A stretch of 64,000 nucleotides of DNA. Origin: Grifola frondosa. Lineage: Eukaryota > Basidiomycota > Agaricomycetes > Polyporales > Grifolaceae. The stretch lies in contig LUGG01000003.1 in the NCBI GenBank assembly GCA_001683735.1, positions 1,736,001 through 1,800,000 of the forward strand, in the 5' to 3' direction. A program made the position numbers and the translations under genes. Under the pieces are notes generated by a model. It made no database searches. It saw nothing but the letters and a program-made list of their open reading frames with translations, and was not told the origin of the DNA. Below, piece by piece: positions 45,965 through 57,594 of the stretch (position 1 is the first letter of the stretch; the number at the start of each line of letters is the position of its first letter).

Positions 45965-47653
45965 TCAAACATCGAGTACATGGTGCATTTGTTTCGCCAG
46001 AATCGCGAAGAGAATGATAAGCAAAGCGACCACTATGAATATCCATGAACTCCATGCTACATGATCCAAGCATTAGCGTTGTAGTGGCAAGGAAGATCTA
46101 GTAACTTACATGATTCGCCCAAAGAAGTAGGAACGGCGACAACTCGGATAGTGTTATCCGCACTACCTGAAACCAGAAGATTGGACGATGGATTGAAACG
46201 AAGAGTTGTCGGCGGCAATTCATGAGCCTTCAGGATGGTCAAAAGAGGCTATATATCCGCCACGTCAGTATGCAAACACGGATGAATGTGTTGAACATAC
46301 AGCTAATGTCTGCGCGTCCAGAATTCCAACTGTATAGTCAGAGGATCCGAATGCAAGAAGCTTCCCGTTCGGGCTGGCACGATATTCACCGTCGAGCATC
46401 ACGTCTGCCAAGATAGACGGGATGATTCTCACCTGACATCGAAACAAGTCAGTCCACGATCCCCAACCTGGCGCAACCTCGACACAGTCCATGTTTCTGT
46501 GTTCCATTTGCACACAAACGCACGTCTTGGGATGACTTTGTGCGTGTACGTGGAGGAACAGTGTTCATGATCGTGTACAGTACTTTCTCGTCTTTGGGGT
46601 TATACCTGATATATGCAGCTGTCAGCTATGACATATCGAGAATAGTACTTGAACTATGACAACCTTGCAGCACGGAAACTACTCCCGGCGTCCTTGCCCG
46701 GTAAAGTCGGGCGTTCTACCGTTCTGATAAGTTCCAGAGAGGTGATGGGATATTCTTTCTGCTTTCCAACAACCTTTTCGCTTCCCGCCGTGCTTCTTGT
46801 CGCTGGAAGTGTATAGACCAACAGATTAACTGTCGTTGCCACGACAAGCTATAATATCGAATGTCAAAATTGCCTTTCAACATAATAGTGTTCACGCACG
46901 GTAGTTGTCGAGAAACTCGCATCATACACTTCACCCTTTTTGAGCTGAATTGGCGTTGCAGCAATCGAGAGTGATGGATAACTCAGCAGGCATACCTGAT
47001 ACGAAGGTCCGCCATCAATGATGTAAATGCATTTATATGTTAACTTACGTCGTGCGTGCCTCCCACAGCCAGGAAGCTCCCATCCGGAGAGAAGACGGTT
47101 ACTTTCTATGCTATCATGAGATGGTAGTACTTCTATGACACGTGGAACGAACCTGGAAGTCATCTTCAGAGCCTTTCAATGCCAGAGTACCTTGTGTGCG
47201 CAATAATGACATCCTACAAATATCAGGACTTGTACGAATACGGTCGGTGAATGTTGCACGAACAAACCTACTTGTTCTCCTTGACGCTGAACACGCGACA
47301 ATTCTGATTCGTACCCTGCTTCAATTGCTCCTCAGAGCTGTTGACACCACATGCATATTCTTTATTTGCGGATGAGCAGCCATACTCATTGGCGCATCTT
47401 CTCCTTTCTCGAGCTCTAGTTCATCTAACAATTCGAATGTCTTATCGCTGTCAATGCGGTATAATCTCTGGTGAAAAGAAAGACTATGAATACCACACAT
47501 CCGAGTACCAACAACGTTACATACAAGCTTGTTTTTTATACCACTCCTAGATTGACCGCCGCCACCTCCGAGGATGAGTTCATTGGGAGACGTGAATGCG
47601 CAGGAGTAGATTGGGAACGCAGGGAGCGAGTGAGATATGTGTTTTGTCCGCAT
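45965..47653 (-). CDS. SEC12: Sar1 guanine nucleotide exchange factor Sec12
   Basis: Sec12 is an ER membrane protein that loads Sar1 with GTP to start COPII coat assembly. The N-terminus reads MRTKHISHSLPAFPIYSCAF, then SPNELILGGGGGQSRSGIKN, the glycine-rich loop that binds potassium and contacts Sar1. It continues with RLYRIDSDKTFELLDELELE, beta-propeller blades (ASPNGKLLAFGSSDYTVGIL, RFNPSSNLLVSGSADNTIRV) and one C-terminal membrane helix (WSSWIFIVVALLIILFAI) before QMHHVLDV and the stop. Exons are many and short. The start at 47653 is chosen because it gives the family-typical lead. It faces the stop of TAF9 and shares a 305-bp divergent promoter with the NIPA gene. Confidence 0.88.
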
Positions 47654-47958
47654 GTCTGTAACTCGCGCACTGCGCGATACCACGACCGACTGTGAAAGAC
47701 GATGAAGAAACACGACGAGGAGAACGCAGTGGAGCGTTGCGACACGGCGACGACTTACGGCGTACGCGTCGACGGATCGAAAGCACGTGTGTCGACAGCC
47801 ACTTTGAGTGCGGACAGAGGATGGTATCTCCAATCTCTCCCACTTGTCTCCCACTCCATATTTCCTATCTTGCCTTGTTCCTAACGCTGTCATGTCCAGT
47901 TGCTTTTGACTTTGTTCCTCAGACATATCTTCAAGTTGGTTAATACCCGCTACGGCTA

Positions 47959-50209
47959 ATGCATATACCATACAGTCAGGCTACTGAGCCATATCTTCGC
48001 CAATTTTCTACCCTCGATATTCCGGACAAGATCCAATTGCCACGGCTCACACGCGCAGAGGCTGCTGGAATAGGTGTAGCAATTGCTGGAAATGTTCTCA
48101 TTTCCCTCGCTCTGAACTGCCAGAAGCTCGCACATCTACGTTTGGAGAAGGAAAGGGAGGCAGTCGCACAGGAATCTCGGCGTACGAAACCACAGAGGGT
48201 GGTCATGCGTCAGGCGGTCAGCACGCTGAAGTTGCGGGCGTGGAAGTGCATGAGGACGGAGGACTTGTGCGGGACGGATCGACTCCTGCGGCTATGGCGG
48301 TCGTCGAGACACAACCTCTACTCGGATCACCTGCTGGTGGAGGACCGACAACTTATGGGCACCCATCTGCTAGCGCAGCCCGCCCGCCACGTGTGCCGAG
48401 ACGCACATTTCTCTCAAGATTATTCCCCATCCGCAAAGGCTTTGCTCATCAGACAGATAGAACTCATCTTGCAACGACTCATGCATTGTTGCCGGTAGAC
48501 GTCATATCTGTTCATGCCGACGAATCTGCAGCTGGAGACTTGGATGGTAATGTTGAGGATAAGAATGCTCGCAGAGATGTGAACGAAACTGACTATCTTA
48601 AGTCCAAGTTATGGTGCGTCAGCTGTTGCATAGTACATTGATTAATGCTGATCGTCGTTAAATATCTTCAGGTGGCTCGGGTTCATACTCATGAATGTCG
48701 GTGAATTAGGAAATTTCATTTCCTACGCTTTTGCGCCTGCATCAGTAGTGGCGCCGTTGGGCACAGTGAGTTACTTCATTGTATTGAGAATTTTCAATGT
48801 AATGTTTTCTTTGCGATATCTGGAACACGTAGTTTGCTCTCATCGCAAATTGCATGTTTGCACCGTTGATGCTAGGCGAACGCTTCCGCAAGGTGGTACA
48901 CTCTCTAGTTGTCACATCATATTTCTTACTCCTTGTTGTTAGCGCGACTTCTTCGGCGTCGTCATAGCCATCCTTGGAGCTATAACAGTGGTGCTTTCTA
49001 CCAATCCTTCGGACGTTCGTCTGGACCCCACGGGTTTAATCCATGCCATATCCCAGCGCGTATTTGTTATATATGCTGTGGTGTATATTGCAGGTGCTCT
49101 CGTCCTCTCAGGTTTGTCGGAGAGAAGTACTGGTGCACGCTGGGTCTTCGTAGACGTTGGTTTATGTGCATTATTCGGTAAGTCGAATTGCTATATCTGT
49201 TTACGTCCATGTCGTGATATTTTATTATTAGGCGGGTTCACTGTGTTATCTACGAAAGCTTTCTCTACCCTACTCACTTTGAGGTGGTTCGAAATATTTA
49301 CGGAGTGGATTACTTACCCTGTGATTGCCGTGAGTATATGGAGTGTATGTTTCGCTGTAATTAGGCTCAACATTGAGTCAACAATGCTCCTTCTGCAGGT
49401 CTTACTCGGTACAGGGATTGGTCAAATCCGATACCTCAATCGTGCTCTTATGCGTTTTGATAGTAAAGCGAGTAACGACTCGATCAGCTCTCTCACCCCC
49501 TTACGATATGTTCTGACGATGGTTCTAGTTGGTCGTCCCTACTCAATTCGTTTTGTTCAACTTGTCTGCTATCGTCGGTTCCGCTATCCTATATGGGGAC
49601 TTCAAGCAAGCAACCTTCCACCAGCTAGTGACCTTCCTTTATGGTTGTGCCGCCACATTCGCAGGCGTATTTATCATTGCATGGGCCCCATTGCCGGATG
49701 AAGAGGAAACCGCTGTTTCTTACCGTGATGATGGCTCAAGAGTCGAAGAAGGAGTCGCGAATCATAATGTCCATTTAGGAAGCTTGGCGAGAAGAAACCG
49801 AGCGTCCCTAATACTGCCGGAAGGCGCGAGTGCTAGTGCGACACCGGTGTTGCGAAACAGATCAAGCCTAGTCAGCATGTACGGCTTTTCGCCAGCCCAG
49901 GTGTGTACCATTCTTTCCAATTTGCTGGGTAGAAAGTATCTCATCATCATCCTCAAGCGCGTCCTCCTCATTAACTCTTCTCCGCGGGACGAGTTTGTCC
50001 GTCCTCTCCTTCATGATGAGCGCGATGTCGTGTCGACGCCGGACTCCTTTCGCCGTCGGAGAGCCATAAGCTGGTTATCAGATGACGCATATGCTCATCA
50101 TGGAGTGCGGAGGTATGGACCGGTGTCAGACCATGGCACAAGGGAGAACAGTCGCAGTCGTGATCATGGTGTTTTAACGAGCAGCAGTCCGAGCGGTAGT
50201 CCCTTCTAG
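47959..50209 (+). CDS. NIPA-type magnesium transporter (DUF803)
   Basis: Membrane protein of the NIPA family, proposed to move Mg2+ across plasma membrane or endosomes. The first segment is AAGIGVAIAGNVLISLALNC, followed by a long insert (MAVVETQPLLGSPAGGG, RRTFLSRLFPIRKG). The core follows: GFILMNVGELGNFISYAFAP, SVVAPLGTFALIANCMFAPL, GERFRKRDFFGVVIAILGAI, GGFTVLSTKAFSTLL, VLLGTGIGQIRYLNRALMRF and PTQFVLFNLSAIVGSAILYG. A long Ser/Arg-rich cytosolic tail ends at 50209. The frame slips by one base near 48183, between ESRRT and the insert. Internal introns near 48770, 48830 and 49190 are typical. The large insert between the first and second helices is a feature of fungal members. Confidence 0.85.
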
Positions 50210-50730
50210 ACTTCATGCAGAAACTTAAGGTGTGATATTTATTCTTGATCGGTCTGTAGCTGTCATTGGACTCTGTATCTATACAGGGATGTGTTATGTC
50301 TGAGCTCAGTTTTTTGTCTAGGTATTTACTTTTTTCAATATTACGCACATCGGTCGTGTCCGGACAGAAAAAGAATGCGATACGATTTCGTTGCCGTAGA
50401 GAACGTTGGGTGCTTGGCATGAGAGCAAACATACGCTTACGCGCCCTTCTGTGCGTGACGATCAAATCCGAAGCATCGAAACGATTATTCAATTTATTGA
50501 CCATCCCTCGTTGTCTGGAGTCAACGCCTCGTGTTGCTTTACTCGCCTTTACCATGCTCATCTCCTCGTGTAATTATCGTCGTTTACATACAGGACGATA
50601 TAATGGCTCTCCGCCTGCGGTTCAGATCTTCATTCTGTCGTGAATCTCCTGACCAGGCCTTTGTAACAATCAACTCATAACGTTCGCAACACTGGCTTCA
50701 TTCGCTTCCTTCCCGGCGTCGAGCCTGCCT
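50210..50730. other. Spacer between two plus-strand genes
   Basis: 3' region of the transporter gene and upstream region of the next gene. No gene is supported. Confidence 0.45.
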
Positions 50731-51639
50731 ATGTTCAATGGCTTTCACTCCCCAATGCCTCCGAGTGACGCTGAGCTTGCGACCCAGGCACTGAACGACG
50801 AGGCCAACTACCGCTTCCCCTCATTTAACGCGAACGATGCCGTGACGCTAGGTCTTTCGCTGCGCAAGCGCTTCCGTGCATCCTCGAGACACGCCAAAGG
50901 GAAGGGGCTCGTTCTCTCAATACAGACGATTGCGGGTCATACGCTGTTCGCGTGTACAGTAGGAGATCTAGGAGGGGCTTCCGGCGTAGGGGATGTCAGT
51001 CTGGATAGCTGGGCCTGTCTAGAGGTGGGCATCATTCTGACATTAATTTACTTGCACTGTCCAGGAGGTCACTGATGCATTGCTGCTGTGGGTGAACGGA
51101 TATATAGGGCATGATTGCAGTTGTGCGACGAACTGGACACTCGAGCTACTATGTCGAGAAAGGCATGGGCGCGATGGGGAAGACACCCAAACAATTGGGC
51201 GTCCAAGGAGAATACCGCATAAATGGCGGGGGTGAGATGGCAGTTTAGCACTCTGCCGCAAAGCGTTACTGATAATCTGTATCCCTCGGTGTAGCATTCC
51301 CAATTTGGCTGGAGGTAATCTGCCTGCTATCCGGGCGAGAGAAGCGGTATTGAGGTTGGTACTTGCAGAATGCTCCTTGCTGCCCCATCGCAGTGATCGC
51401 CTGCTATTCCGGATCGAGCCAGGATGATCATCACGTGAGTACATATTCTTGACTGCAAAAAGACTATCTGAGCTATACGAATCTGTCGAAAGCTGGTTGT
51501 AACAGCTGTGAAAGACTATATCAAGAAAATGACACGAGACAGTGGTATACCTCCGCCACCACCCATGTCAATGCCAGGACACCCAGGCGGGCGCCCAGAG
51601 AGTGCTGTACGCACCGTCGATCATGGTTCAGGTAGCTGA
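50731..51639 (+). CDS. UPF0303/DUF336-like protein (YBR137W-like)
   Basis: Small soluble protein of the HbpS-like fold; yeast Ybr137w is linked to the GET tail-anchored protein pathway, but the biochemical role is unsettled. Five exons (50731-51024, 51108-51231, 51295-51314, 51369-51434, 51493-51639) join without a frame break. They give FNANDAVTLGLSLRKRF, KGLVLSIQTIAGHTLFACTV, DVSLDSWACLEGMIAVVRRT, GHSSYYVEKGMGAMGK, YRINGGAFPIWLENAPCCPI and VIACYSGSSQDDHHLVVTAV. A Pro/Gly-rich tail follows. The order and length fit the family. It faces the mitochondrial SSB gene, stop to stop. Confidence 0.82.
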
Positions 51640-51856
51640 TATTCTGTTGCAGGAATGGATGGAGAGCCTGCAGCGGTCATGCAGATTTACACGGCGAGTC
51701 AATATCGAGATGAACTAGGGCATTAGGAAGTAGACCTGGAAGGAGAATAGCTAAATAGATGAAGTCAAACAGAGACTCAGTCAGAATGCTCTCTTCCTTC
51801 GCTATCTTCCTCTGTTCGCGGAGTTCGCAGCACTCTGATGCTTTCTATACATGATC

Positions 51857-52453
51857 TCAGTGACGATGCAGGACACAGAATCTGAGTGACAAACCGTGAC
51901 GAAGGAACAGTTGGCGCTGGCCCTGAGGGCTGTCAGGATTCGCTTCTGTGTCAGGCTCCCGAACTTCAAAGTTTGCCTCTACAAAAACCGTCGCTCCTCG
52001 CTTGAGAGTGCGAAGGTAATTGTTGGCACCGGGGTTGAATGACATTACGTGATGCCAAGTAGTTTTCGCATCTCGGTCTAGTAAACAAGGTAAGGAAGAA
52101 CTTCATCGGAAGATACGTTCGAAATCAAACTCACTGCCCTCAACATTCGGAGGGGGAGGGGGTAGTTGGTAGTTGCAACGGTGTAGCTGATCGTTGCCTA
52201 GAATTAAATAGTCCGCAAAGCAAGATCAAAAAGACAAACACACGTCACGTATTCCTTGTTCGTCTTCGTCGTTCGTACTTCTGGGTCTCTGCCCAGACGA
52301 CCGATCAGGAGGAGTTTCGCCATATCCGCTGAACGCGAAGGGGTTGTCGAGAAGGCCTATTCAACGCCTTCAGAGGAGTCTGAAAACCAAGCTGCTACGA
52401 CTTACACGCGACGAGGTCCGCAGAGCTACAGTACGACCCGACAGAGCGAACAT
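51857..52453 (-). CDS. RIM1: Mitochondrial single-stranded DNA-binding protein
   Basis: Rim1/mtSSB coats single-stranded mitochondrial DNA during replication. Exon 1 (from 52453) gives an Arg/Ser-rich presequence (MFALSGRTVALRTSSR). After an intron come AFSTTPSRSADMAKLLLIGR, LGRDPEVRTTKTNKEY, YTVATTNYPLP, DAKTTWHHVMSFNPGANN, YLRTLKRGATVFVEANFEVR and QRQLFLRHG. This is the OB-fold order of bacterial-type SSB. The Trp of TTWHHV is a known DNA-stacking position. The end at 51857 follows directly from the last exon. The joint after the YPLP segment needs one extra base beside a C run. It shares a 171-bp head-to-head promoter with HBS1. Confidence 0.82.
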
Positions 52454-52624
52454 TTTTGAAAAAGTTCAAATATTCAGGACAATCAGGAGGAAAGTTCACG
52501 TCGTGTTCAAAAACGCGCTCGTCACATTCGTTGTCACGGACTGTGACTTCGATCTCAACAAGCAACTGCCAAAGCAAATATTCGTACAGCCATCGCCTTG
52601 TAACATCTGTATTTCTACTTCATC
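52454..52624. promoter_or_regulatory. Compact divergent promoter of RIM1 and HBS1
   Basis: 171 bp between the two start codons. It contains CACGTCGTG-like and TGTCACGGACTGTGAC-like symmetric sequences around 52497 and 52533. Whether these are factor sites is not known. Confidence 0.35.
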
Positions 52625-55600
52625 ATGTCGCGCCATAGATTTGTTAGAAACATTGACATTGGCGGTGAGCGCGGTCTCTATTCTGACACAATGCCAATTG
52701 TTTGATTCGGTCAACGTTTCAGAGGAGCTTGAGGACGACGCACTATCGGATGGTGCAGATGACGACCTCAGCCCAGAGGACTATGGTACGAGTTGTGGCA
52801 TCCCAGCATTTAGCTGCTTGTTAACATCTGTACAGAACAAATGATAAATGGCCTTGAACAGATCCGAACAACCATAGGATCTGCAGAGGAATCTGGTCTT
52901 TCCGATGCTGACATCAAGGAAGCTTTGTACCACTATTATTTTGACGTGCAACGGAGTGTAGCATGGCTTCTGGGTTCGTATGAACTACCTTTATTAGGGA
53001 TACATACTGAAAGTACTTTCTAGAGGAACAGGATCGGAAAATTGCTGCTCGAGATCGTAGAGGTGAGCTTACAAAAGTGCTTTTCTTTCACCCACATTTG
53101 CGTTCTTGCGCCTCTTTCCTCCCCAATTTCTTCTTCTACAACGTTCTATTGCATCTCGGGGCGGTATTTCATCTCGATAGTGTTTAAGCGAGAAGGTGCC
53201 TGTTCTGTCCTTGGTGGACGTGTCCTCTCGATACAGTATTGTTGATACTCTTCGATCTCAGACGTCGACGGGAAACCATTACCAATGATACCTGCGGATG
53301 AGGAGGACGATTTCGCGGACCGTCAAGCGTGGACTCGCCCTGCAAGCACATCAGGAAGGACCAACATTCCGTTAATCAGGTTATCTCAGCAAGAGCCGCT
53401 TGAACTTTACGAAACAGCTTCTGAGGACGTTGTTCCGAAGTCTAGTCGACTGAGTACCATCACGGAAAGAACCGAGACGGAGGATAAGATCAAAATTTCA
53501 CCTGCACCCCCAATGATACCTGTGATCACACTTACTGTCCAACCAGCAAGTGCTCGTCAATCGCAGGCGACATTTCCATCGTCTAGTACGACCGATTACG
53601 GTCAGCCTCTCGGTACGTGGCATCTTGGCATCTTGACAAGCCTGTAAATCGTTGAATGTTGGCGTCATTAATTCTCCACACAGAGTCCCAGCAGTTTGAT
53701 CCCAATGACCTCCGTCCCTCTCCATCAGATTCTGCCTTGCAACCTCTCTCCCCCTACGAATCTGCACCCCCCGCTACTCCCGCACTATCTGATGCACCTT
53801 CCTCTTCGTCGACTATTCGTCCGCCGAAGGTGTCGGTAGAAGTTGCACCAGTTGAAGTCTTGCCTGATATTCCGGACTATCAATCTAAGTCGAGTTTGTA
53901 TCCCAAACAGGCGAATCCATCACAAGGACTTTTGCCGGCGAAGTCGCTGAGATCGGCTGGGTCTGGTAGTGAGAAAACATCAAAGCTCTCCTCACTGGCC
54001 AGCTCTAGATCTAGTGCGAGCAGCGTTAGCTCGAGATCTTACACCTTGGACACATCATCCGTCGTCACCTACCCTGCTTTGAGACCTTCTTCAGGTTCCG
54101 TTTTGTCATTGGGTTCTGATAAATCACCATCAACCAGCCCTTCATCAATTTCTTTGCATGTCCGCCGTGCTATTCAAACAGCTCTCGACTTGGAGGCTGT
54201 TGATCGCAAGTCGCCTACCGAGGCTCCATCTAGTGTCACCCCATCACAGCGTCCGTCCATTACTCACACGTCCGTCAAGTCTACGGCACCTATCGCTCAA
54301 ATCTCATCTGATGACGTTACAAATCCTACTGCGGCGACGCCTCAGGCACCTATATCTCCGGCTGGGCAAGCACGTCAGCCCTCCAAATTAGCACTTCTTG
54401 CTCAAGCTAAAGCCCAGCAGAGACATTGGATGCCAAAGCCGAAGAAACCGTCTGCCGACCAGCCGAGCCCTGGCTTAATATACCACAATCTCGCACTGAG
54501 TATCTGACTCCCACTGCTAATGGCTCCACCGCTACAACGGCTATCACCACCACGTATCAGTCTCTGGGCAGTCTGCTCACGTCTAGACAGTCATCCTTAC
54601 CTCCTTCGATTCTCCCTCCCGCACCGGTCGCCACTCCACTGAAAGCGGTGCGCTCAGCGGAACCTAAACAATCGAAACTAGCGATGAAAAGCAAGAAAGC
54701 CCATCTGAGGCTTGAGCCTGAGCCGGAAGAACCGGTAGCAGCGCCTCAGTTGCCAATGTTCTTACTCAAAGATACTCGCACTTGTGCGTCACCATCGGCC
54801 TTCGCATCGTTACTCATCGATGGCCGTCTTCCGTTGGCGACCGAAGACAATGGTTCTGAGAAGAGACGAAAGGACCCAAAACGCGTGAAGGCACAGCGAA
54901 GTTCCGACGCCCGATTACGAGAGAAATCTGACCGTCACAATTACAAGGAACGGAATCTGTCTCTCTCTCCGGCGCCACTCTCCCCCTCGCGTAGCTTCAC
55001 CTTCGATGTTCCCAGTCCGGATGATATTGTCTTCAATGCACGTCGAGGGACCTCGATGGCTCAGCGCTCTGCTCCTGCTGTACATAATCGGCCTTCTCCG
55101 GTGGACCGTTGACTTCATTTATCCACTTTTTGACGTTATTTTTTAGTTTTGAGCTTGTTCCATATGCTAACAGTACGCTAACTATTCTTATCATATCTGA
55201 ATAAATTATAGCCGCTAAAGAGCGCGAAAAAGCCCTGAAGTCAACACCATCTAAGAAGGCCACGGATTCACGCTCAAGTTCTTCGGCGAGCTCTCGTGCC
55301 GCATCCCCGGCCCCAAATAAAGCCCACAAGAAAGCAACAGTGGGGCCCTCCCCTAAGCCACCTATGTCTACGCAGGTTCGCGGAGCCGTTTCTGTCGACC
55401 AGGAACAGCTTGATTTGTCAGGATTGAACTTGATCCCCAAGGAAGAAACGCCCCCAGTTGAAGAGCCTGTCAAACCGCCAGTCGCTCTGGAAAAACTCCT
55501 CGAGGAAGTGAGGAATTCTCTGTCCGCCGAAAATAAAGCGGAGAAACAGTCTCTCAGCTTGGTTGTCATAGGTATGCACTGCTAGGCTTATGGGGATTCC

Positions 55601-57275
55601 AATGCTGATATATCTCACTTCAGGACACGTTGATGCAGGGAAATCGACATTGATGGGCCGCCTATTGTACGAGCTAGGGAGAGTGGATGAAAGGGCTCGT
55701 GTGGCCAATGAGCGTGCGAGTAGCAAGATGGGTAAAGGCAGCTTTAGCTGGGCCTGGGAGCTCGACGGGACGCAGGAAGAGCGAGAACGGTGAGTCTAAT
55801 TCTTGGCTTTTGGAGCCCACGTTCTGAATGCGGTACAGAGGCATTACCATGGATTATAGCGCTGCAAACTTTGGTGACGCCCCACAGGCAGGTCACCATT
55901 CTTGACGCTCCCGGACACAAGGATTTCGTCCCGAACATGATTTCCGGCGCCTCGCAGGCAGACTCTGCACTCCTCGTCGTAGATGCTGCTACAGGCGAAT
56001 TTGAGGCGGGCTTCGAGAGGGGCGGCCAAACACGAGAGCACCTTTTACTTGTTCGGAGCCTTGGGGTCGGACAAGTCATTGTCGCAGTGAACAAGCTTGA
56101 TCAGGTAATCCATGTTCATAGAATGTCTTCAATATCGACTGAGACGGTTGTTCAGGTTCAATGGTCTAGAGCTCGGTATGAGGAAATATGTACTATTCTT
56201 CGGCCTTTCCTCGTGCAATCAGGTTTTCTTCCATCGAAGACAAAATTCGTGCCTGTAGGAGCCATGGAAGGAATCAATCTTGTTACTCGTGGAAAAGAAG
56301 CTAAAGCTCTAAGTGAATGGTACCAAGGCTCCGCATTGGTCGATTTACTAGGTACGTTTGCATCGATATTTGCGTAGAGTTAGACACACATAACATTAAT
56401 ATCTAGATGAGCTTGAACCCCCGGTCCGCGATATCATGGCTCCCTTGCGGTTTCCCATCTCGAACGTCTTCAAGGGACAAGGTTCGGGTACCACTGTATC
56501 TGGTCGGGTTTGTGGCGGCATTGTAGCAGTGGGTGAACGCCTACGTATCCTGCCAGGTGATGAGTCTGCCACAGTCAAGGGTACGTTATACATGTTCTCG
56601 ACACGTATCTGAGTTCATCCTTGCGTTGTAGCCATTGAGAGTGATGACAAAAGTTTGGAATGGGCAGCATCTGGCTCCAACGTTACGTTGAGCCTCGTAG
56701 CGGTGGATCCCGTGAACCTCAATATTGGTAGCGTATTATGCCGACCCAATGATCTCATTCCACTGGCCAACGTATTCACAGCAAGGATCATTGTTTTCGA
56801 TATTCAAGTTCCCATCACCACGGGCACGTCGGTGCGTCCAATTCACTTTCGCTGTATCTCATCTTACATGGGAAGTATATATAGGTCGAGCTCTATCACC
56901 ACTCTCATGACGTTCCTGCGGCAATCTCTCGACTAATAAGCACCCTTGATCGATCTTCCGGCAATGTGACGAAGAATAATCCTCGGTCAGTCTTCCTTTA
57001 CACATGGTGCCCGTGAGGATGCTCAGATTTATCGCCAGCGTATTGGTCAAAAATAGTTATGCGGAGGTTGAAATCACAATACGAACTTCGTCCTACTCAG
57101 GTGCAGTCTCGAGCACTAGACCTATACCTTTAGAACCATTTGCTGTCAATAAGGAAATGGGCAGGATACTCGTCCGCCGCGGTGGAGAGACCATTAGTGC
57201 TGGTGAGTTACTCTTGTGTCTAATTATGTTAGTGCTCAATTGTTTCAAGGGATCGTTTTGGATATCAAATCATGA
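52625..57275 (+). CDS. HBS1: Ribosome rescue GTPase Hbs1
   Basis: Hbs1 works with Dom34/Pelota to release ribosomes stalled in no-go and non-stop decay. It starts MSRHRFVRNIDIG and an acidic HBS1_N region (DIKEALYHYYFDVQRSVAWL). A very long Ser/Pro-rich linker of about 650 residues follows (53.3-55.5 kb). The GTPase shows GHVDAGKST (G1), RGITMDIALQ (G2), DAPGHKDFVPN (G3) and NKLDQ (G4). The EF-Tu-like domains 2 and 3 follow (NVFKGQGSGTTVSGRVCGG, MGRILVRRGGETISAG), ending VLDIKS. Introns are short and standard. The frame slips at 54477-54478, beside an AA pair in TTAATA; without it the protein would stop before the GTPase. The linker is much longer than in yeast. Confidence 0.92.
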
Positions 57276-57594
57276 ACGTTTCAAGTCTCCGTGAATATAA
57301 CAGCTAAAGAATGAAAATTTTGTACACCATCTCGTCTTGTATTCGTGACAGAAAAACTTGTATCAGACACCTACCTTCTTATATGTCCCGTCGATCTCGT
57401 GTGGTCAATTTGCGAAATCAACTTGCTTATGAATTGGTTTTTCGTTGTGCTCATCAATGAGTGTCGGAAGTGGCTATAGCAGGCACCCGCTAAGTTTTGG
57501 CAGCCACGCACATGACAGACGCGATCGTAGAATAGACGCCGATGATCGCGCAGCACCGTGACCTCCCTGCTATCTTCATACATATGACACGGCC
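57276..57594. other. Spacer between HBS1 and the hydrolase gene
   Basis: No open frame of interest. It contains the 3' region of HBS1 and the upstream region of the hydrolase gene. Confidence 0.45.
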
